A DNA stretch of 64,000 bases from Adiantum capillus-veneris (taxonomy: Eukaryota > Streptophyta > Polypodiopsida > Polypodiales > Pteridaceae): assembly GCA_014529385.2 (NCBI GenBank), contig CM043953.1, positions 71,583,372 through 71,647,371 of the forward strand, read 5' to 3'. A program made the translations under genes and the position numbers. Under the pieces are notes generated by a model that was not told the origin of the DNA, searched no databases, and saw nothing but the letters and a program-made list of their open reading frames with translations. Shown here piece after piece: positions 34,245 to 46,348 of the stretch; position 1 is the stretch's first letter, and each line of letters begins with the position of its first letter.

Positions 34245-35555
34245 GGTATCAATATGTGGATCCACTGCCAAGAGACCCTGATACCTGTTAAGTCGCTAAA
34301 AGATAGTGACTTAAAAGATAGCATTCTTCTGTCACTAAAAGCTATCCCTCCATTAAGAAAGATTTTAAAACTTATCTCCCTCCATTACAAGCTTTCTTTC
34401 TTCTTACACTCAGAACTATGACTTCTTTCTCTTCCTGCTCTAAAAGTTCTAGGGGTTGCTCTACTCTCTCCCCAACTAACTTTAACATAAGTCTACCAAG
34501 AAAGCCAAGGGATAGCATAAGCTCTATTTCCATCTCAAACTCTCACTGCAGATAATTAGTGGCAAGAATACAGGGTAAGCAAAGGTTCTTGGGTTCTCAT
34601 GCAAACAAGAAGGAGAAAAAGGTCTTATACAACTCTTTCCGCATGGAAAGCAAGAGTCCTAGATTTCAAAGTGGAGGCCGATAAGAAGAATGTAAAAGAG
34701 GTTTTAGTTCAACATGTTTTCACTCACTCTGATGCGATTGCTCATGGTGGTAATGTTTCAATGGTACATCACCCACAATGCAATTGTAAGTGCTTTCTTA
34801 TCCTTCTTTTTGTTCTCTTCCATTTAGACCTTTTGGTTCTTTTACATTGAACTCTTACACTTACATATGTTTATCCTTTTTCATATGAGGAATGGGCACT
34901 CGATTGCATTATAGGCCTCATCTCTGTAACTCATGCGCACATTGATATTTTACAGTATGCGGCAAGAACTAGCAAGAGCCTTGCAGATAAAAACATATTC
35001 TTTTGCGACCATTTTTACTAACTCAACCAAAGGAATAAAAAAGGAATATTGGTAAAGGTTCCTCTACCAACCAACTTGAACTCCATGGACTGGCAAGTTC
35101 TAGACACAACATTGTGTGAGTCATTGCAGAGTAAAATGTATAGGGATGTTCACCTGAGGGATTCAATGTGTTTTCCGTACGGTACTACCTGAGTGTATAG
35201 GAGGGGTTTTTTTGGATTTGTACATAAGCGTATACAATAGAGGTAGCCCCTTATTATTTCATACTCATATCGCATATATAAGAAAGGGGCGGGGGGGGGG
35301 GGGGGGGGGGGGGTTACATAAAACTACATGGGCCACCTTAAATAGAATGGTTTCATTGAACAAATTGAGCTAGTACACGGGTAATACTCTTACTAGACAT
35401 TTACCACTGCTAGAACTCTCTTCTTCCCCTCCATATCTTGCATCAAAACCTCATCCTCTTCCTACCGTATTGTGTTCTTGAGGTTCTCTTAAGCTTGTGT
35501 TATGTAAATTGTTCTCTGTATATCTTTGACTCTCATGAATGATCTTGTTGCTTGG
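34245..35555. other. Anonymous region
   Basis: A short open frame at 34599-34850 (basic N-terminus, hydrophobic C-terminus) has no recognisable domain. A TTTTACAG before TATGCGGC near 34950 looks like a splice acceptor but lacks a supporting exon. A G homopolymer lies at 35291-35313. Confidence 0.5.
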
Positions 35556-38500
35556 CCTATTACCTATGCGGCTAGAACTGAAGATATACACATGTCTCAG
35601 TTTCAATGTGAGGAGCTTGATGAGCTATGTAGGTCTACGATTAGACTGTACCTTGGAGAGTTGGTGTACTTTTTAGTGTTAGAATGTGAGACTGCTCATG
35701 CTTTATGGCAGAAATTATGAGACACTTACAAAAAAGATACGGCTAGCAATAAGGTTTTCCTGATGCGAAAACTTTTCAACCTTCGTATGAAGGAGTCAGC
35801 TAGCGTTGCCAACCATATCAATGATTTTGATTCTCTTTTTGCCCAGATTCATGCACACTGCATGACCATTGATGATGAGATGAAAGAAGTCTTTTTGCTT
35901 TGTTCATTGCCACCCTTTTGGGATATCTTTTGTACATCTGCTAGTAACTATGCTCCTAATGGTACGCTAAAGTATGATGATGTTACTAGTTCACTTTTGT
36001 TAGAGGAGACGCATCGGAAGACCATGACTAGCTCGCATCATGGCAATGCTCATTATGTGCAAAGGGATGATAAGAAACATAAGGGTCGTTCTTCGCAATG
36101 TGAGTCCAAGAAAAGGGCAATAGAGATGCATCAAAGGGTAGATCAAAGTCTTATGGTCGCCGCAATGTTCAATGCCATTATTGTGATAAGTTTGGTCACA
36201 TAAAAAGGATTGTTATGCTTGGAAGCATGACAAAGAGAAGGGCAATGGTAAAGGCAAAAATTATGATGATACAGAGGAGAAACCAAAGAGTTCGGTTAAG
36301 ATTAAAGAACTGAACATAGTTCATGATGACAGTGATGCGCAAGACATTAATATGTTGGTTGAAAACAATGATGTCTTTTCTGATGCACAAGAAACTCTAT
36401 CTTTGCAGAGTTCTATGCCAGTTGAACTCCTTGTTAGTGGTGAAGTATCCCATACATGGATTCTTGATTCAGGTGCTTCTTTGCATGTCACACCTCATAG
36501 GCATTGGTTTACTACATACGAGGAAACCATTGGCTCTGTTACACTTGGTGACAATTACTCTTGTGACATTGTTGGCATAGGTGATATTGCCATGCTTATG
36601 GAAAATAGGGTGAAGTTTTTCATCCATAATGTGTGTCATGTTCTAGCCTTGACACGCAATCTTATTTTGGTTGGACGTCTTGATGACGTGGGTTAGAAAG
36701 TCACTTTTCATCAGCAGTCTTGGAATATTGCAAAGGGTCATCTTATTATAGCCCATGGTTCTAAAGTTGGTTCACTTTATCCTCTTTATGTATCTGATAA
36801 AAATAGTGTTCTTTCTGTAATCGAGCTGCCAACCATTGCGTTTGTGGCATAGCTGGTTAGGATATATGTCAAAGAAGGGAATGGAAACACTCTCTTGTTT
36901 GGGCTACTTACCATCTTTGTCATTTTTAGATTTCCCCTTTTGTGAGCACTGTCAATATGGAAAGCAAACACAGACACATCGTACACATTCTTTTGACAAA
37001 GAAAGAAAACCCTTAGAGCTTGTGCACAGTGATTTATGTGGGTCTATGCCTTCTAAATCCCATGGTGGTGCATCCTATTATGTTACATTCATTGACGATG
37101 CAACACGGCATGTTTGGGTCTATGCCATGAAGTCTAAAGATGAGATCTTTTCTTGCTTCAAGAAGTTCTTATCTAGTGTTGAGACTCAGTCTTAACATAA
37201 ATTGAAAGCTTTGCGCTCAGATAATGGTGGAGAGTATGTCTCCATAGAGTTTACAGACTTCTGTTCAAGTAGGGGAATTAAGCGTGAGTTTATAGCTCCT
37301 TATACCCTTGCACAAAATGATGTTGCAGAACAAATGAATAGGACCATCCAAGAACAGATTATGTCTATGCTATCACAAGCGTTTTGGGCTGAGGCATTAT
37401 ACACAGCCGTGTACTTGATCAATAGATCATCACATGCTTCATTACAGTTTCGTGTACCTTTGGAGTAATGGTCAGGACATAAATTTTCTTATGAAAAACT
37501 CCACACATTTGGCTATGAAGCTTATGCACATGTACCCAAGGAGTTGTGTGCTATGCTAGATCCTAACTCCAGGAAATGCATCTGCATTGGCTATGGTGTA
37601 GATGGTCAATTTGGCTATCGTTTATGGGATGCAGAAAGTCGATCAGTGATCCGTAGCAGTGATGTTCCCTTTAATGAGACTAAGATCATAGACAGCCAAT
37701 GAAAGAAGTTGAATTCCGGAAAGTGACATTTTCTGATGTATCACCTCCTGTCACCCAGACAGCTCCCGAGCCTACTACTACACATGCTAGTATGAGTTCT
37801 GATCAGGTGTGGAGATCTCAAAGAGTCTCACATCCACCAGAAACTTTTTTTTCCAAGTGTGGATTTTGTTTTCCTAACAGATAGTGGTGAGCCTTCTTGT
37901 TACAAAGAGGCTATGCTAGCCAATGATAAGGTTCAGTGGGAACATGCTATGAAGAGGGTGATGTTGAGTATTGCAAAGAACAAAACATGGGAACTTGTTC
38001 CTTTTCCAAAAGGTAGGAAAGCATTGCCTTGTAAATGGGTTTACAAGAAGAAGATTGACAATTACAAAGCTCGTTTAGTGGCCAAAGGTTTCAAGCAAGA
38101 ATATGGTGTCGATTTCCAGGAAATATTTTCTCCAGTGGTCAAGATGACCACACGGAGAATGTTGCTTGCTTTGGTTACCAGTGAAGATATAGAGCTTGAT
38201 CAAATGGATGTCATTACAGCTTTCTTACATGGTGATCTCGAGGAAGAGATGTATATGCAACAACCTGAAGGGTTTGTGCTAAAGGGCAAGGAACATTTGG
38301 TTTGTAAGCTTTTGAAAAGTCTCTATGCATTGAAGAAATTATCCAGACAATGGTATCAAAAATTTGATGCATTTATGTGTTCCCTAGGCTATAAGCACAA
38401 CAATGAGGATCCATGTCGTTACATGAAAAGACAACCAAATGGACAGCTTATTATGCTTATCCTTTATGTAGATGACATGCTTATTGCTGGTCATTCCAAG

Positions 38501-39467
38501 AAAGACATTGTTGGATTGAAAACCAAGCTGGAAAGTCAATTTGACATGAAAGATTTGGGTGAAGCCAATCACATTTTGGGTATGTGCATTACTCGTGACC
38601 TAAGAAGAGGTTGTTGTACCTTTCTCAAAAATTGTATGTGCGCAAGTTTCTTGATCGTTTCAACATGTAGAAGGGGAAGGCCTTGAATACTCCATTGCGT
38701 GCATATTTGAAACTTAGCAAGAATGATTGTCCCAAATCTGCTGAGGAAAAAGCCGCGATGGCTAAGGTTCCTTATGCTTCAACTTGTGGTGTCTCATGTA
38801 TGCCATGGTGGCACAAGACCTGACATTGCACATGCAGTGGGAGTTGTTAGCAGATTTATGTCTACCCCTGGTAAACAGCATTGGGATGTTGTCAAGTCGA
38901 TTCTCAGATACTTGAGTAGAACTGTAGATAGACAATTATGCTATGGTCATGGAGAGTCATCCATTCAGGGATTTGTAGACAGTGATTATACAGGTTGTGT
39001 TGATAGTCGTAAATAAAAAACAGGTTGGATTTACACATTTGCTAGTTGTGCTATTTCTTGGAGATCTGCTCTTCAAGACTGTATATCCATTTCTACCACA
39101 GAGGCAGAGTATGTTGCATTGAGTGAATGAAGCATGCAAAGAAGCTATTTGGCTTGCTCGCCTAGTGAAGATCTTGGATTGGAGCAGTGTACACCACTTC
39201 TTCATTGTGACAGTCAGAGTGCTATTGCCTTGGCTACTAATCTAGTGTTTCATTCCAAAACGAAACACATTGACGTGCGTTATCAATTCAGTCATGAATG
39301 CATGACAAACAAGAGCCTTGATTTACTGAAGATTCCTATGTTGGAGAACACAACTGATGTACTCACTAAAAGTCTCTCTAGCCATGAGTTTCAGCACTAT
39401 CGTGAGTTGATGGGCATTGGGTGAAGAGTGGTTGTCTTCCATTCTTATGGTCCCCCACATTGGCCAT
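35556..39467 (+). pseudogene. gag-pol: Copia A': LTR-less, 5'-truncated copia A relative
   Basis: Homology to copia A starts abruptly in gag at CCTATTACCTATGCGG (35556; copia A 27376) and ends at CACATTGGCCAT (39467), just before where the PPT and 3' LTR should begin. It keeps the same domain order: Gag core, protease WILDSGASLHVT (36460), integrase (FIDDATRH, RSDNGGEY), RT with YVDDM (38469) and RNase H to 39424. Stops or frameshifts are present near 35718, 36170, 36694, 37194, 37466, 37690, 38600, 38800, 39016 and 39130. It is more decayed than copia A. Both LTRs are absent, so this is a recombination or deletion product. Confidence 0.88.
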
Positions 39468-40264
39468 GCTTAAATTTCTTGTGACTACATGCCAGTACTT
39501 CTCATATAATGCCTTGATGATTAGATCTTATGAAGAGGTCCACTTATGTACATAATTTTTGGCACATTTCTTGCTCTTGGATTATATTGATGATTTCCTT
39601 TGTGCTAATTTGAGATTTTGCATGTCCCATGATATATGGTGTAGCGGGTCAAGTGCCAAGGTTTCCAATCCTAGAAGCACAACAACTATGAGCTTTCCAA
39701 TCCATGCTTTAACAAGGAGGACGCCCCATATCTCTGCCCTGGTTTTTGCCTCTCACACAAAGAGCAAGAAAGTACCATAATGGAGGAGCCAATCAATATC
39801 AATGTAGCAAAGTGGTGTGCTAAGTTCCTACCATCCACACCTCTCAGTGATCGTATTGAAATCCGTGTTGCTTATCATCTTGAAAAGGAACAAGAGGAGC
39901 ATGCACTAGACAAAGGAATCTCTCCTCTTGAGGTACCATATTTGATCCCTCTTTGTTTGCTAATTGTTTAACACTACATTTACCTCTTTCTTTAAGAATA
40001 AGGGTACAGTACAATAGTACTCATCATTTCCATCATAAAGTACAAGGTTGATGCTAACAATATATGTCACATTCACAATTCATGAATATCATAAAATCTG
40101 ACATAGACACGCTAATTTTCAATATATGCATGGATGTCTCTATAGCATGTTGTATAGTGATTATCTATGATTTGTTATGGCAACTATCTAATATATGAGG
40201 AGATAAAACTGTTTCCTAAGAGCCCTGCCTGTGCCTTGAGTTTTCCTACGTCCATGTGAGGAAT

Positions 40265-40268
<4 letters not shown>
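39468..40268 (+). repeat. Long inverted repeat, left arm (about 800 bp)
   Basis: The + strand here matches the minus strand of about 49605-50415. Shared landmarks are GAGGTCCACTTA.GTACAT, GCATGTCCCATGATATAT, GAGAGCAAGAAAGTACCATAATGG and TATGAGGAGATAAAA. The left edge abuts copia A' with a short shared GGCCATGCT/GGCTCATGCT. The right edge abuts a TC array. The arms are diverged by perhaps 10-15 per cent by eye. Confidence 0.85.
39780..39971 (+). pseudogene. Unknown host-like exon fragment in inverted-repeat arm
   Basis: ATG at 39780 opens 63 codons beginning MEEPININVAKWCAKFLPS. The other arm has the same start context (ACCATAATGGCGGAACC) and a related protein (MAEPINIDEAKWRAKSLPS) before diverging. 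A GAG|GTACCA junction near 39930-39936 is preserved in both arms and could be a 5' splice site. I do not recognise the family. Conservation of frame near the start in both arms suggests a duplicated 5' gene exon and not random sequence. Confidence 0.4.

Positions 40269-40314
<46 letters not shown>
40268..40314. repeat. (TC)n microsatellite, 47 bp
   Basis: Pure array at the inner edge of the left inverted-repeat arm. Confidence 0.96.
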
Positions 40315-40315
<1 letters not shown>

Positions 40316-40358
40316 ACGCATCAATGGCACCACCTCAACACAGGTAAAAAAATTAAAT

Positions 40359-40625
40359 CTAATGTATATAGTTAGCATTACGAAGTGCAAGTACAAACTT
40401 AGACGCACTCAAGGGGCTATAATACAATTCTTGTAAATATGGGATCAAAGTGTCCTCTAGGTAGAAATCATGTTCATGCCCTTGAAATGAGGGTGAGGAA
40501 AGATGTGTGCCTCGTGGATTAAGAAAACCCTTATGTGGTGTGTCATCTATGAATAAAGTATTATCAGGATCAAAGGGCACTTGGGATGGTGTACAAACAA
40601 AGAGAGATTCATACGAAGCAGTCAA
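40359..40625 (-). pseudogene. FCP1/NIF-like (HAD) phosphatase C-terminal fragment
   Basis: The minus-strand frame (88 codons, no good ATG start) carries the pattern NTLFIDDTPHKGFLNPRGT, followed by an acidic LEDTLIPYLQEL helix. This resembles the C-terminal half of the FCP1/NIF (CTD small phosphatase-like) HAD domain, where the I-D-D-(S/T)-P pair coordinates Mg2+ and is followed by K and NP. The N-terminal half with the nucleophile DXDX(T/V) is not visible nearby. It is therefore an isolated exon or a captured or duplicated gene fragment. Stop at 40359. Assignment is from motif memory only. Confidence 0.58.
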
Positions 40626-41208
40626 AACTGAAACGTTTGAGGTGTGCGACTAGTATTTTTTGCCAAGGAATATGGTTGCAATGTTTGATGCAATCATAGT
40701 GAAAGCACAATATGTATAACACTTTAAAAGTGGGAGAGAAACCACAAAACACTAAGAAATGATGACAAAATGCTATTACAGACTCCAAATATAGTGCAAA
40801 ATGTGCCTTGTATTGGCTTGCACGTACGTGTTTGTTACAACTTTTACAAATTTGGAAAGGGGTCTCAAAACACTTATCTCAACTTATGTAATGATAAGAT
40901 TCACTTTGCTGGCAAAGTTTTAGGTGCCTCACAACCCTCAAATATAAAGGTTCATTTTTTACAATTACAATGTGTAGTGGTGGTTAATTCCAAATAGTTT
41001 TATATTAGAGCATGTGTGTGTTTTCTTAATTTTTATTTATGAATATACAGGTGTTTCTTTCAAGGTCGAGCTTGTTCGCTAGTAATTTGACCTCAATTGC
41101 AATCATAGTCGTCCAGAGAAAACCGATTTTCTTTAGACTGATCCAAAAAAAAAAGATATTCTCTATCACCAAAAAAATCCCCCCCACTCACTATTGCAGT
41201 AGTAGATG

Positions 41209-41210
<2 letters not shown>
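40626..41210. other. No recognisable feature
   Basis: AT-rich sequence with short frames lacking domain signals. Confidence 0.55.

Positions 41211-41239
<29 letters not shown>
41211..41239. repeat. (TC)n microsatellite, 29 bp
   Basis: It directly precedes the first LINE-ORF1-like unit. Confidence 0.95.
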
Positions 41240-41242
<3 letters not shown>

Positions 41243-42353
41243 TAGGGTTCTTGTCAAACATCTGCTGTCACAACTTTCCACTAGGCATAGGGAAGCACCG
41301 TGTGGGGGTTACACTCTAGCCTCTACCCTCCTCAAGGCAATGCACATGCCTTCCCAAACCCAGTGCTCTGCCGAGCTCTTTGACGGTGCTGACTCTATCA
41401 GTTCACCCCGCCGACTTTGCTCGAGTTTACATAGATGGTGCACAGGTGGAGAACAGTGGGGGTACTGGTAGTGGTTCAAGATTGAATATGGATGCTACAG
41501 GGACCAAGATGGAAAATGCAAGACATTACAATCCCAAGTTCATCACCATGCCACAACCTAGCTTTTCCGCTGTCCTAGCAGCTTGAAGCAAATTGGATCA
41601 TCTTGAACACTTACAAGTAGCCCTTGATCGGGTGATGGAGAAAAACAGAGAACTCAAAGAACATCTCAATAAATTGGAAGCTCTCTTTGATTCAATGGTC
41701 AACCTTGCAACCAAAAAAGTAAAGGAAGTCAAAACAAAAGTCACCCAAGCTCATACGGTAGAACTTGCCAATGTACAAATGTGCATGACAAAGGAGCTCC
41801 AAGAACAACGGCTTCAAGCAGAGAATGTCCTCAAGGTTTGCATTGGAGGGTCACCTCAACTGTGGGACACATACAAGGAAGACTTCATCGAGCGCATCAA
41901 CTTTATGAATGAAACCCTCAAACCCATTCATGTCAACCATGACAAGGTAGAAGTTGTCACCCGCAAGGGCAACAATCCAATTTAGGTACAATGAGGGGCG
42001 GTTGTGGATTCTCAAACAATCATGCTCTCTCAAAGATACTAAGTTTTGGATCGTAGAGGAACTTACCCCTCTACAACTCAAATGCAAAATTGAGGAACTC
42101 AAGAAAATGCATATGGCACAAGCGAAAGGTAAGTGGGCGGCATACCATAGAGGGAAGACAGTCTCCCAAGCCCTCTATCACTTTGCTATATACCACCCCC
42201 TAGCCCCTAGTTTCCTTTTTTCCCTCTTTCTATTTTTGTACCGACCTTAGGGTCGTCCATCCCCATGTAGCAATTTCCCTCTCCCTTGAGAGAGGAGACA
42301 CCCCTTTTGTACGCATGTTTTGGTCCCATAAGATGATAAATCAATCTATCTAT

Positions 42354-42356
<3 letters not shown>
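41240..42356 (+). mobile_element. ORF1-only non-LTR-like unit 1
   Basis: It begins AACCTAGGGTTC after a TC array and ends GATGATAAATCAATCTATCTAT into the next TC array. The neighbouring unit (42417-43711) has the same plan: TC array, AACCCTAAAG start, coiled-coil ORF, GATGATAATTCAATCTATC end. No reverse transcriptase is present. The microsatellite-like tail resembles the 3' ends of some non-LTR elements. Confidence 0.5.
41380..42250 (+). pseudogene. LINE ORF1-like coiled-coil protein, copy 1
   Basis: The frame starts near 41380 and is broken by a TGA at 41584. It continues (41593-41985) as a charged coiled-coil (MDHLEHLQVALDRVMEK...LNKLEALFDSM), and after a frameshift near 41980 runs to 42250. 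The C-terminal part reads LKQSCSLKDTKF...EELTPLQLK, then KWAAYHRGK. This matches the pattern of L1-type ORF1 RNA-binding C-terminal domains (a basic helix, then 'E/D-D/E-L-T/S-P'). When intact such proteins trimerise through the coiled coil and bind element RNA. The match to copy 2 is clear; the family assignment is inference. Confidence 0.5.

Positions 42357-42416
<60 letters not shown>
42355..42416. repeat. (TC)n microsatellite, 62 bp
   Basis: It separates the two ORF1-like units. Confidence 0.97.
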
Positions 42417-42422
<6 letters not shown>

Positions 42423-42752
42423 AAAGCCCAAGTCTCCATCTCTGCACGTCTCCCCCTGGGCGAGGGCAGCTCTGTGGGGGGCGTTACTGCTCCAGCACTG
42501 CCGAAGGCGCATCCTCAGGCGCATCGTGCACTGCTGTTGAGCCCGTTGCTGACCCTGCGCACCTACTGTCCCGACACTGGCCCTGCGCATCGGCTGTCGA
42601 GCCCGCCACTGAAGAGCCCCAATACACCCCTCTCCGTTGTCCGACCTTGCCACTGTCGAGCCCCTTGATACCCCGCCATAGTGCGGCCTTTGCCTTAGCC
42701 TTATTTTCTTGCAAACCCTACCTTCGTACTGTGTAAGGGTATGTTCCCCTGA

Positions 42753-43559
42753 ATGGCCACTCATGCTTCATCTTCAAGAAAGCCCATTTTTGTGGGATCA
42801 TTACAAAACCCCCAAAAATGGATAGTACTATTCGCCTTCAGTATGAAGTTGAAAGGCTCCGCAAGGAGAATGACGAGCTGAAACAAAAGCTCACCGCCAT
42901 TGAGACACGACTAACCGCCATGGAGCACCACCAGAAAAAAGAAATGGCACAGATGCAAACCAAGCCCGACAAAACAAAGGAAGAAGTGGAGACCACCCTT
43001 ACAAAGGCGGTCAAAAACCAAGTACAAGAAGCCATCACCCACAAGGTTGACGACCGTGTTGCGTCCACGCTACTGAAAGACAACAACAAGAGGAGATCGC
43101 CATCAATATTTGCATTGGTGAGCTACCAAGTGACTGGAAAGAGGAGGGAGACCTCAACTTCCACAAATCTATTGACTGCATCCAAACAACAACCCACATG
43201 ATAGAGTGGGGACCAACAACAATCGCCTCCATAACACATGAGCATCGCACCTATCATGCGATCCTCACTTTCAAGACCAAAGTGGACCGAATTAAACTCC
43301 TTGAGCAGTCAAGGATTCTCAAGGGCACTAAAATCTCGTTTGCAGAAGATCTTACCCCCACCCAACTCAAGTAGAAGAAGGTAGAACTACAAAAGGTGCG
43401 GGCAGCACGTATGGCAGGAAAATGGGAAGTCTATCGAGAAGGCAAAGCCATTATCAAGAGTTTTGCACTCCCAAAATGGTTCCCCTCTCACCCACCCCCC
43501 CTCAAGTTTTTAAATTTTGTCTTTTGTTCAGACCTCATTGGACCCTCAGTCCTTAACTG
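42753..43559 (+). pseudogene. LINE ORF1-like coiled-coil protein, copy 2
   Basis: ATG 42753 (MATHASSSRKPIF) is linked by a frameshift to 42818-43090, a heptad-rich coiled coil (VERLRKENDELKQKLTAIE). Another frameshift near 43090 leads to a globular part with ICIGELPSDW, HAILTFKTK, LLEQSRILKGTKI and EDLTPTQLK, then a TAG, then KWEVYREGKAI. Order and residues parallel copy 1, with better preservation of the L1-ORF1-like 'EDLTP' motif. At least two frameshifts and one stop make it inactive. Confidence 0.52.
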
Positions 43560-43656
43560 AGATGTATCTGATAATCCCCTCGCTTAGAAGGAGTCTTTTG
43601 TATTGTGCTATTTTACGGTGTCATAGGTCATATCTGACCTCCATGGATGATAATTC

Positions 43657-43711
43657 AATCTATCTATCTATCTATCTATCTATCTATATCTCTCTCTCTC
43701 TCTCTCTCTCT
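43657..43711. repeat. Compound (TCTA)n(TC)n tail
   Basis: TCTA units to about 43688, then TC to 43711. It is the likely 3' tail of the ORF1-like unit. Confidence 0.95.
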
Positions 43712-44145
43712 TGTTAATATACCTGCAGTGCCTACCTATCAGTTTTGCCCACCATAATGCATGTTGCACAGTTTGTAAGACCCCATATGAGGAGAAACCA
43801 ATAGTGCACATATATTTGGTGGATTCCGTCCTGCATGCTAATTAGTTCTTTATTTGTGATCATGAGAAAATTGAGGAGCCCAACCTTAGAGTCCAAGGCA
43901 CAATGAGCAACCACAACTAGGGGGTCTAGGGGGCCAGCTGTCCCCCTAGGTAGGGGGGTTTGTCAAGGGCAGCACCCTCGAGGAATATTTTGAAGGAATA
44001 TATCCAGAATATTTCCTAGAATACTAAGGCCATATGTACCTGCCAGTAGTACAATGGCCGGTAGTCAATGGGTGGTGGTCGATGTCAATGGCCAAGGCCA
44101 GTGGCCACAAAAGGTGGGTTGGCATAGTCAAACTTACTAAGGATG

Positions 44146-44147
<2 letters not shown>

Positions 44148-44221
<74 letters not shown>
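44148..44221. repeat. (AC)n microsatellite, 74 bp
   Basis: Pure CA array just upstream of the copia C remnant. Confidence 0.97.
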
Positions 44222-44223
<2 letters not shown>

Positions 44224-44311
44224 ATTTAACACCCACCCATAGCACTATATACAAAGGCCATCTCCACAATCCACAAAATCCATATTGAAGGATAACAAGC
44301 CCCTCGTGTTC

Positions 44312-45340
44312 ATGTCTACTAGCTCTAGTTGCCAACTTGTTGATAAGAAACTTGCTAACAAAGAGAAGGTGGAGGCCTTTATCAAGAAAATTAAGGATCT
44401 CCAAGATCAATTAGCTATTGTTGGTGTGGCTCTTTTTCCATAAGATTTTGCTCAGCATTGCATTTGAATACATCTAGCTACATATGATGGTCTTATTACG
44501 GCAATCAACAATCAGGTTCATTCAATGCCTATTACATTTGAAGAAGTAAGTGCAATGTTTCTTAAAGACTACCACTCAAGACTAGGGATAGTAGGGGTGA
44601 TGCTGCTTTCATGGCCAGTGCAAAAGGCAAGGGGACTACATCAAATGTCTCCAAGACAAAACACAAGAAGAAGAAATTTAAAGGTAGCTATTTTTATTGT
44701 GAGAAGAAAGGTTATGTTGTTAAAGACTATAGAAAGAAGAAAGAAAATGAGAAGAGCCGCACCATGAAATCTTCTTGGCAGGAAAGAGAATCTACCAATA
44801 ATGTTGAGGCTGAGCTTGAGCTATGGGCTATCATAGAAGAGGTATGCTCATCAGTACTACAAACTCCATTTGTTGATGGTTCTTGGATTCTAGATAGTGG
44901 AGTATCCGGACATATGACTACTAGTAAGAAATATTTTTATAGTTCTTGGAAGCCCTTATGGGAACCCATCAGTGTAATTGTTGGGAATAATACAAAATAT
45001 CCAACAGAAGGTTCTGATTTTTTTTTTTCTAGCAACTACACGTGAAACTAAGCAACTTTTTGATGTGTTGTACGTGCCATAAATCAAGAAAAATATACTC
45101 TTGATGGTTGCGATCAATATCATGATCTTGAAGTTTGTTTCAACAAAACTGGGGCAAAAATCTTGGATTATGAAGGCAATACATTGGGAAAGGGAGTAAG
45201 GCGCAACAATCTTTACAAGCTTTTCCACACTTATGGTAACTATAGAAAAAGGTACAACTCAGTTATGGCATGAGATATTTGGTCACTTGAGTATTTTAAT
45301 CCTAAAAGAGATGCAAAGATTTGGGATGGTTGTTGTTGAA
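44312..45340 (+). pseudogene. gag: Copia C gag and protease remnant
   Basis: Starts MSTSSSCQLVDKKLANKEKVEAF, then a Gag tail (EEVSAMFLKDYHSRL). The zinc knuckle is damaged (FYCEKKGYVVKDYRKKK, with the last Cys changed). The protease motif is SWILDSGVSGHMT (near 44882), followed by an integrase zinc-region start (LWHEIFGHLS, 45266-45295). Several stops interrupt it. Confidence 0.72.
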
Positions 45341-46348
45341 CCGTAAAAGTTATGTGCACAAGTATCTAGGCTTTACACTAAGGTTTGTGGGAGCATTTAA
45401 GAGTCACCTAGGAGGAAGCACCAAAGGGCATAGAAAATCTATAGATTGAATCCATTGTAATCATTGGAAGAATCAAGTAAATGAGATTTTCTTGTGTCCC
45501 CTTGGTCTCTCTCTCTGTCACGTTGTCTCCCTCATGCTTTCTCTCTAACCACAAACTCTCTCTTCTCTAAACACATGGAAATCTCTGCTGTGTGTCTCTC
45601 TATAGAGATGGGAACACTACCTAGATATCTCAAGAGAACTGGCAAGGTGGTTACATTAAAGAGATGAAGGCTATTCATGTGCATGGTGCATGTTGGAGTC
45701 TCCATTGTTGCAAATTTTTGCGTAGACAAAACTGATTGCCTTCGACAGCCACCTACGGGTATTGAACCTAGGACGGGGAGAAGCAACACAGAGGCACAAT
45801 CGTTTGGTTAATAGAGGTTCTTGTTCAAGCATTTGAATTTGATATTACACATTTCTAAAGTTTTTGTGCAACATGACGGTCTAGCACAAGGAAGCAATTT
45901 GTCACATCCCATTTTTGCACGCTCGGACAGGGTACATCACGGCAAGCAAACACTGGACGCGGGCTGCAAAACCACCAAGATGAAGGATTTTGAGCATGCC
46001 AAGACAAATACCATTTGTGCATCTCCTTATTCAACTAATGAAATATCCTTGAACTCAGGTGTACGCAGGCATCAAATCCAACCAGTGAATACATTCGGTT
46101 GCTTTGGTAACATTATTTGATAAGAAAATTTCACTATAAAAGCTTAATCCAATTTAAATTTAGTGAAATTTATTTATTACAAAGAGAATGTTCACACACA
46201 GACATAAAGTTTGAGGTTCTTCGCATTTTGGTTATTGGGTCATGCTAGAAAAAAACCTTATGCCCAACAATTTTTTTGCTGCAAAACTTGTCATCGACAT
46301 GATGATAGGAGGTTTTTAGGTGTATATTACGTAATTTGAAGTACATCA

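Larger units (their letters stand above)
42417..43711 (+). mobile_element. ORF1-only non-LTR-like unit 2
   Basis: Same arrangement as unit 1, in direct orientation immediately after it. It ends in a (TCTA)n then (TC)n tail. Confidence 0.5.

Noticed and set aside
44024-44288. Cys-Val or Thr-His repeat peptides
   Set aside because: Translation of the (AC)n microsatellite.
45740-45795. Minus-strand GGTTCAATACC resembling a tRNA-type B box (possible SINE)
   Set aside because: No matching A box at the right distance and no A-tail or target-site duplication seen.
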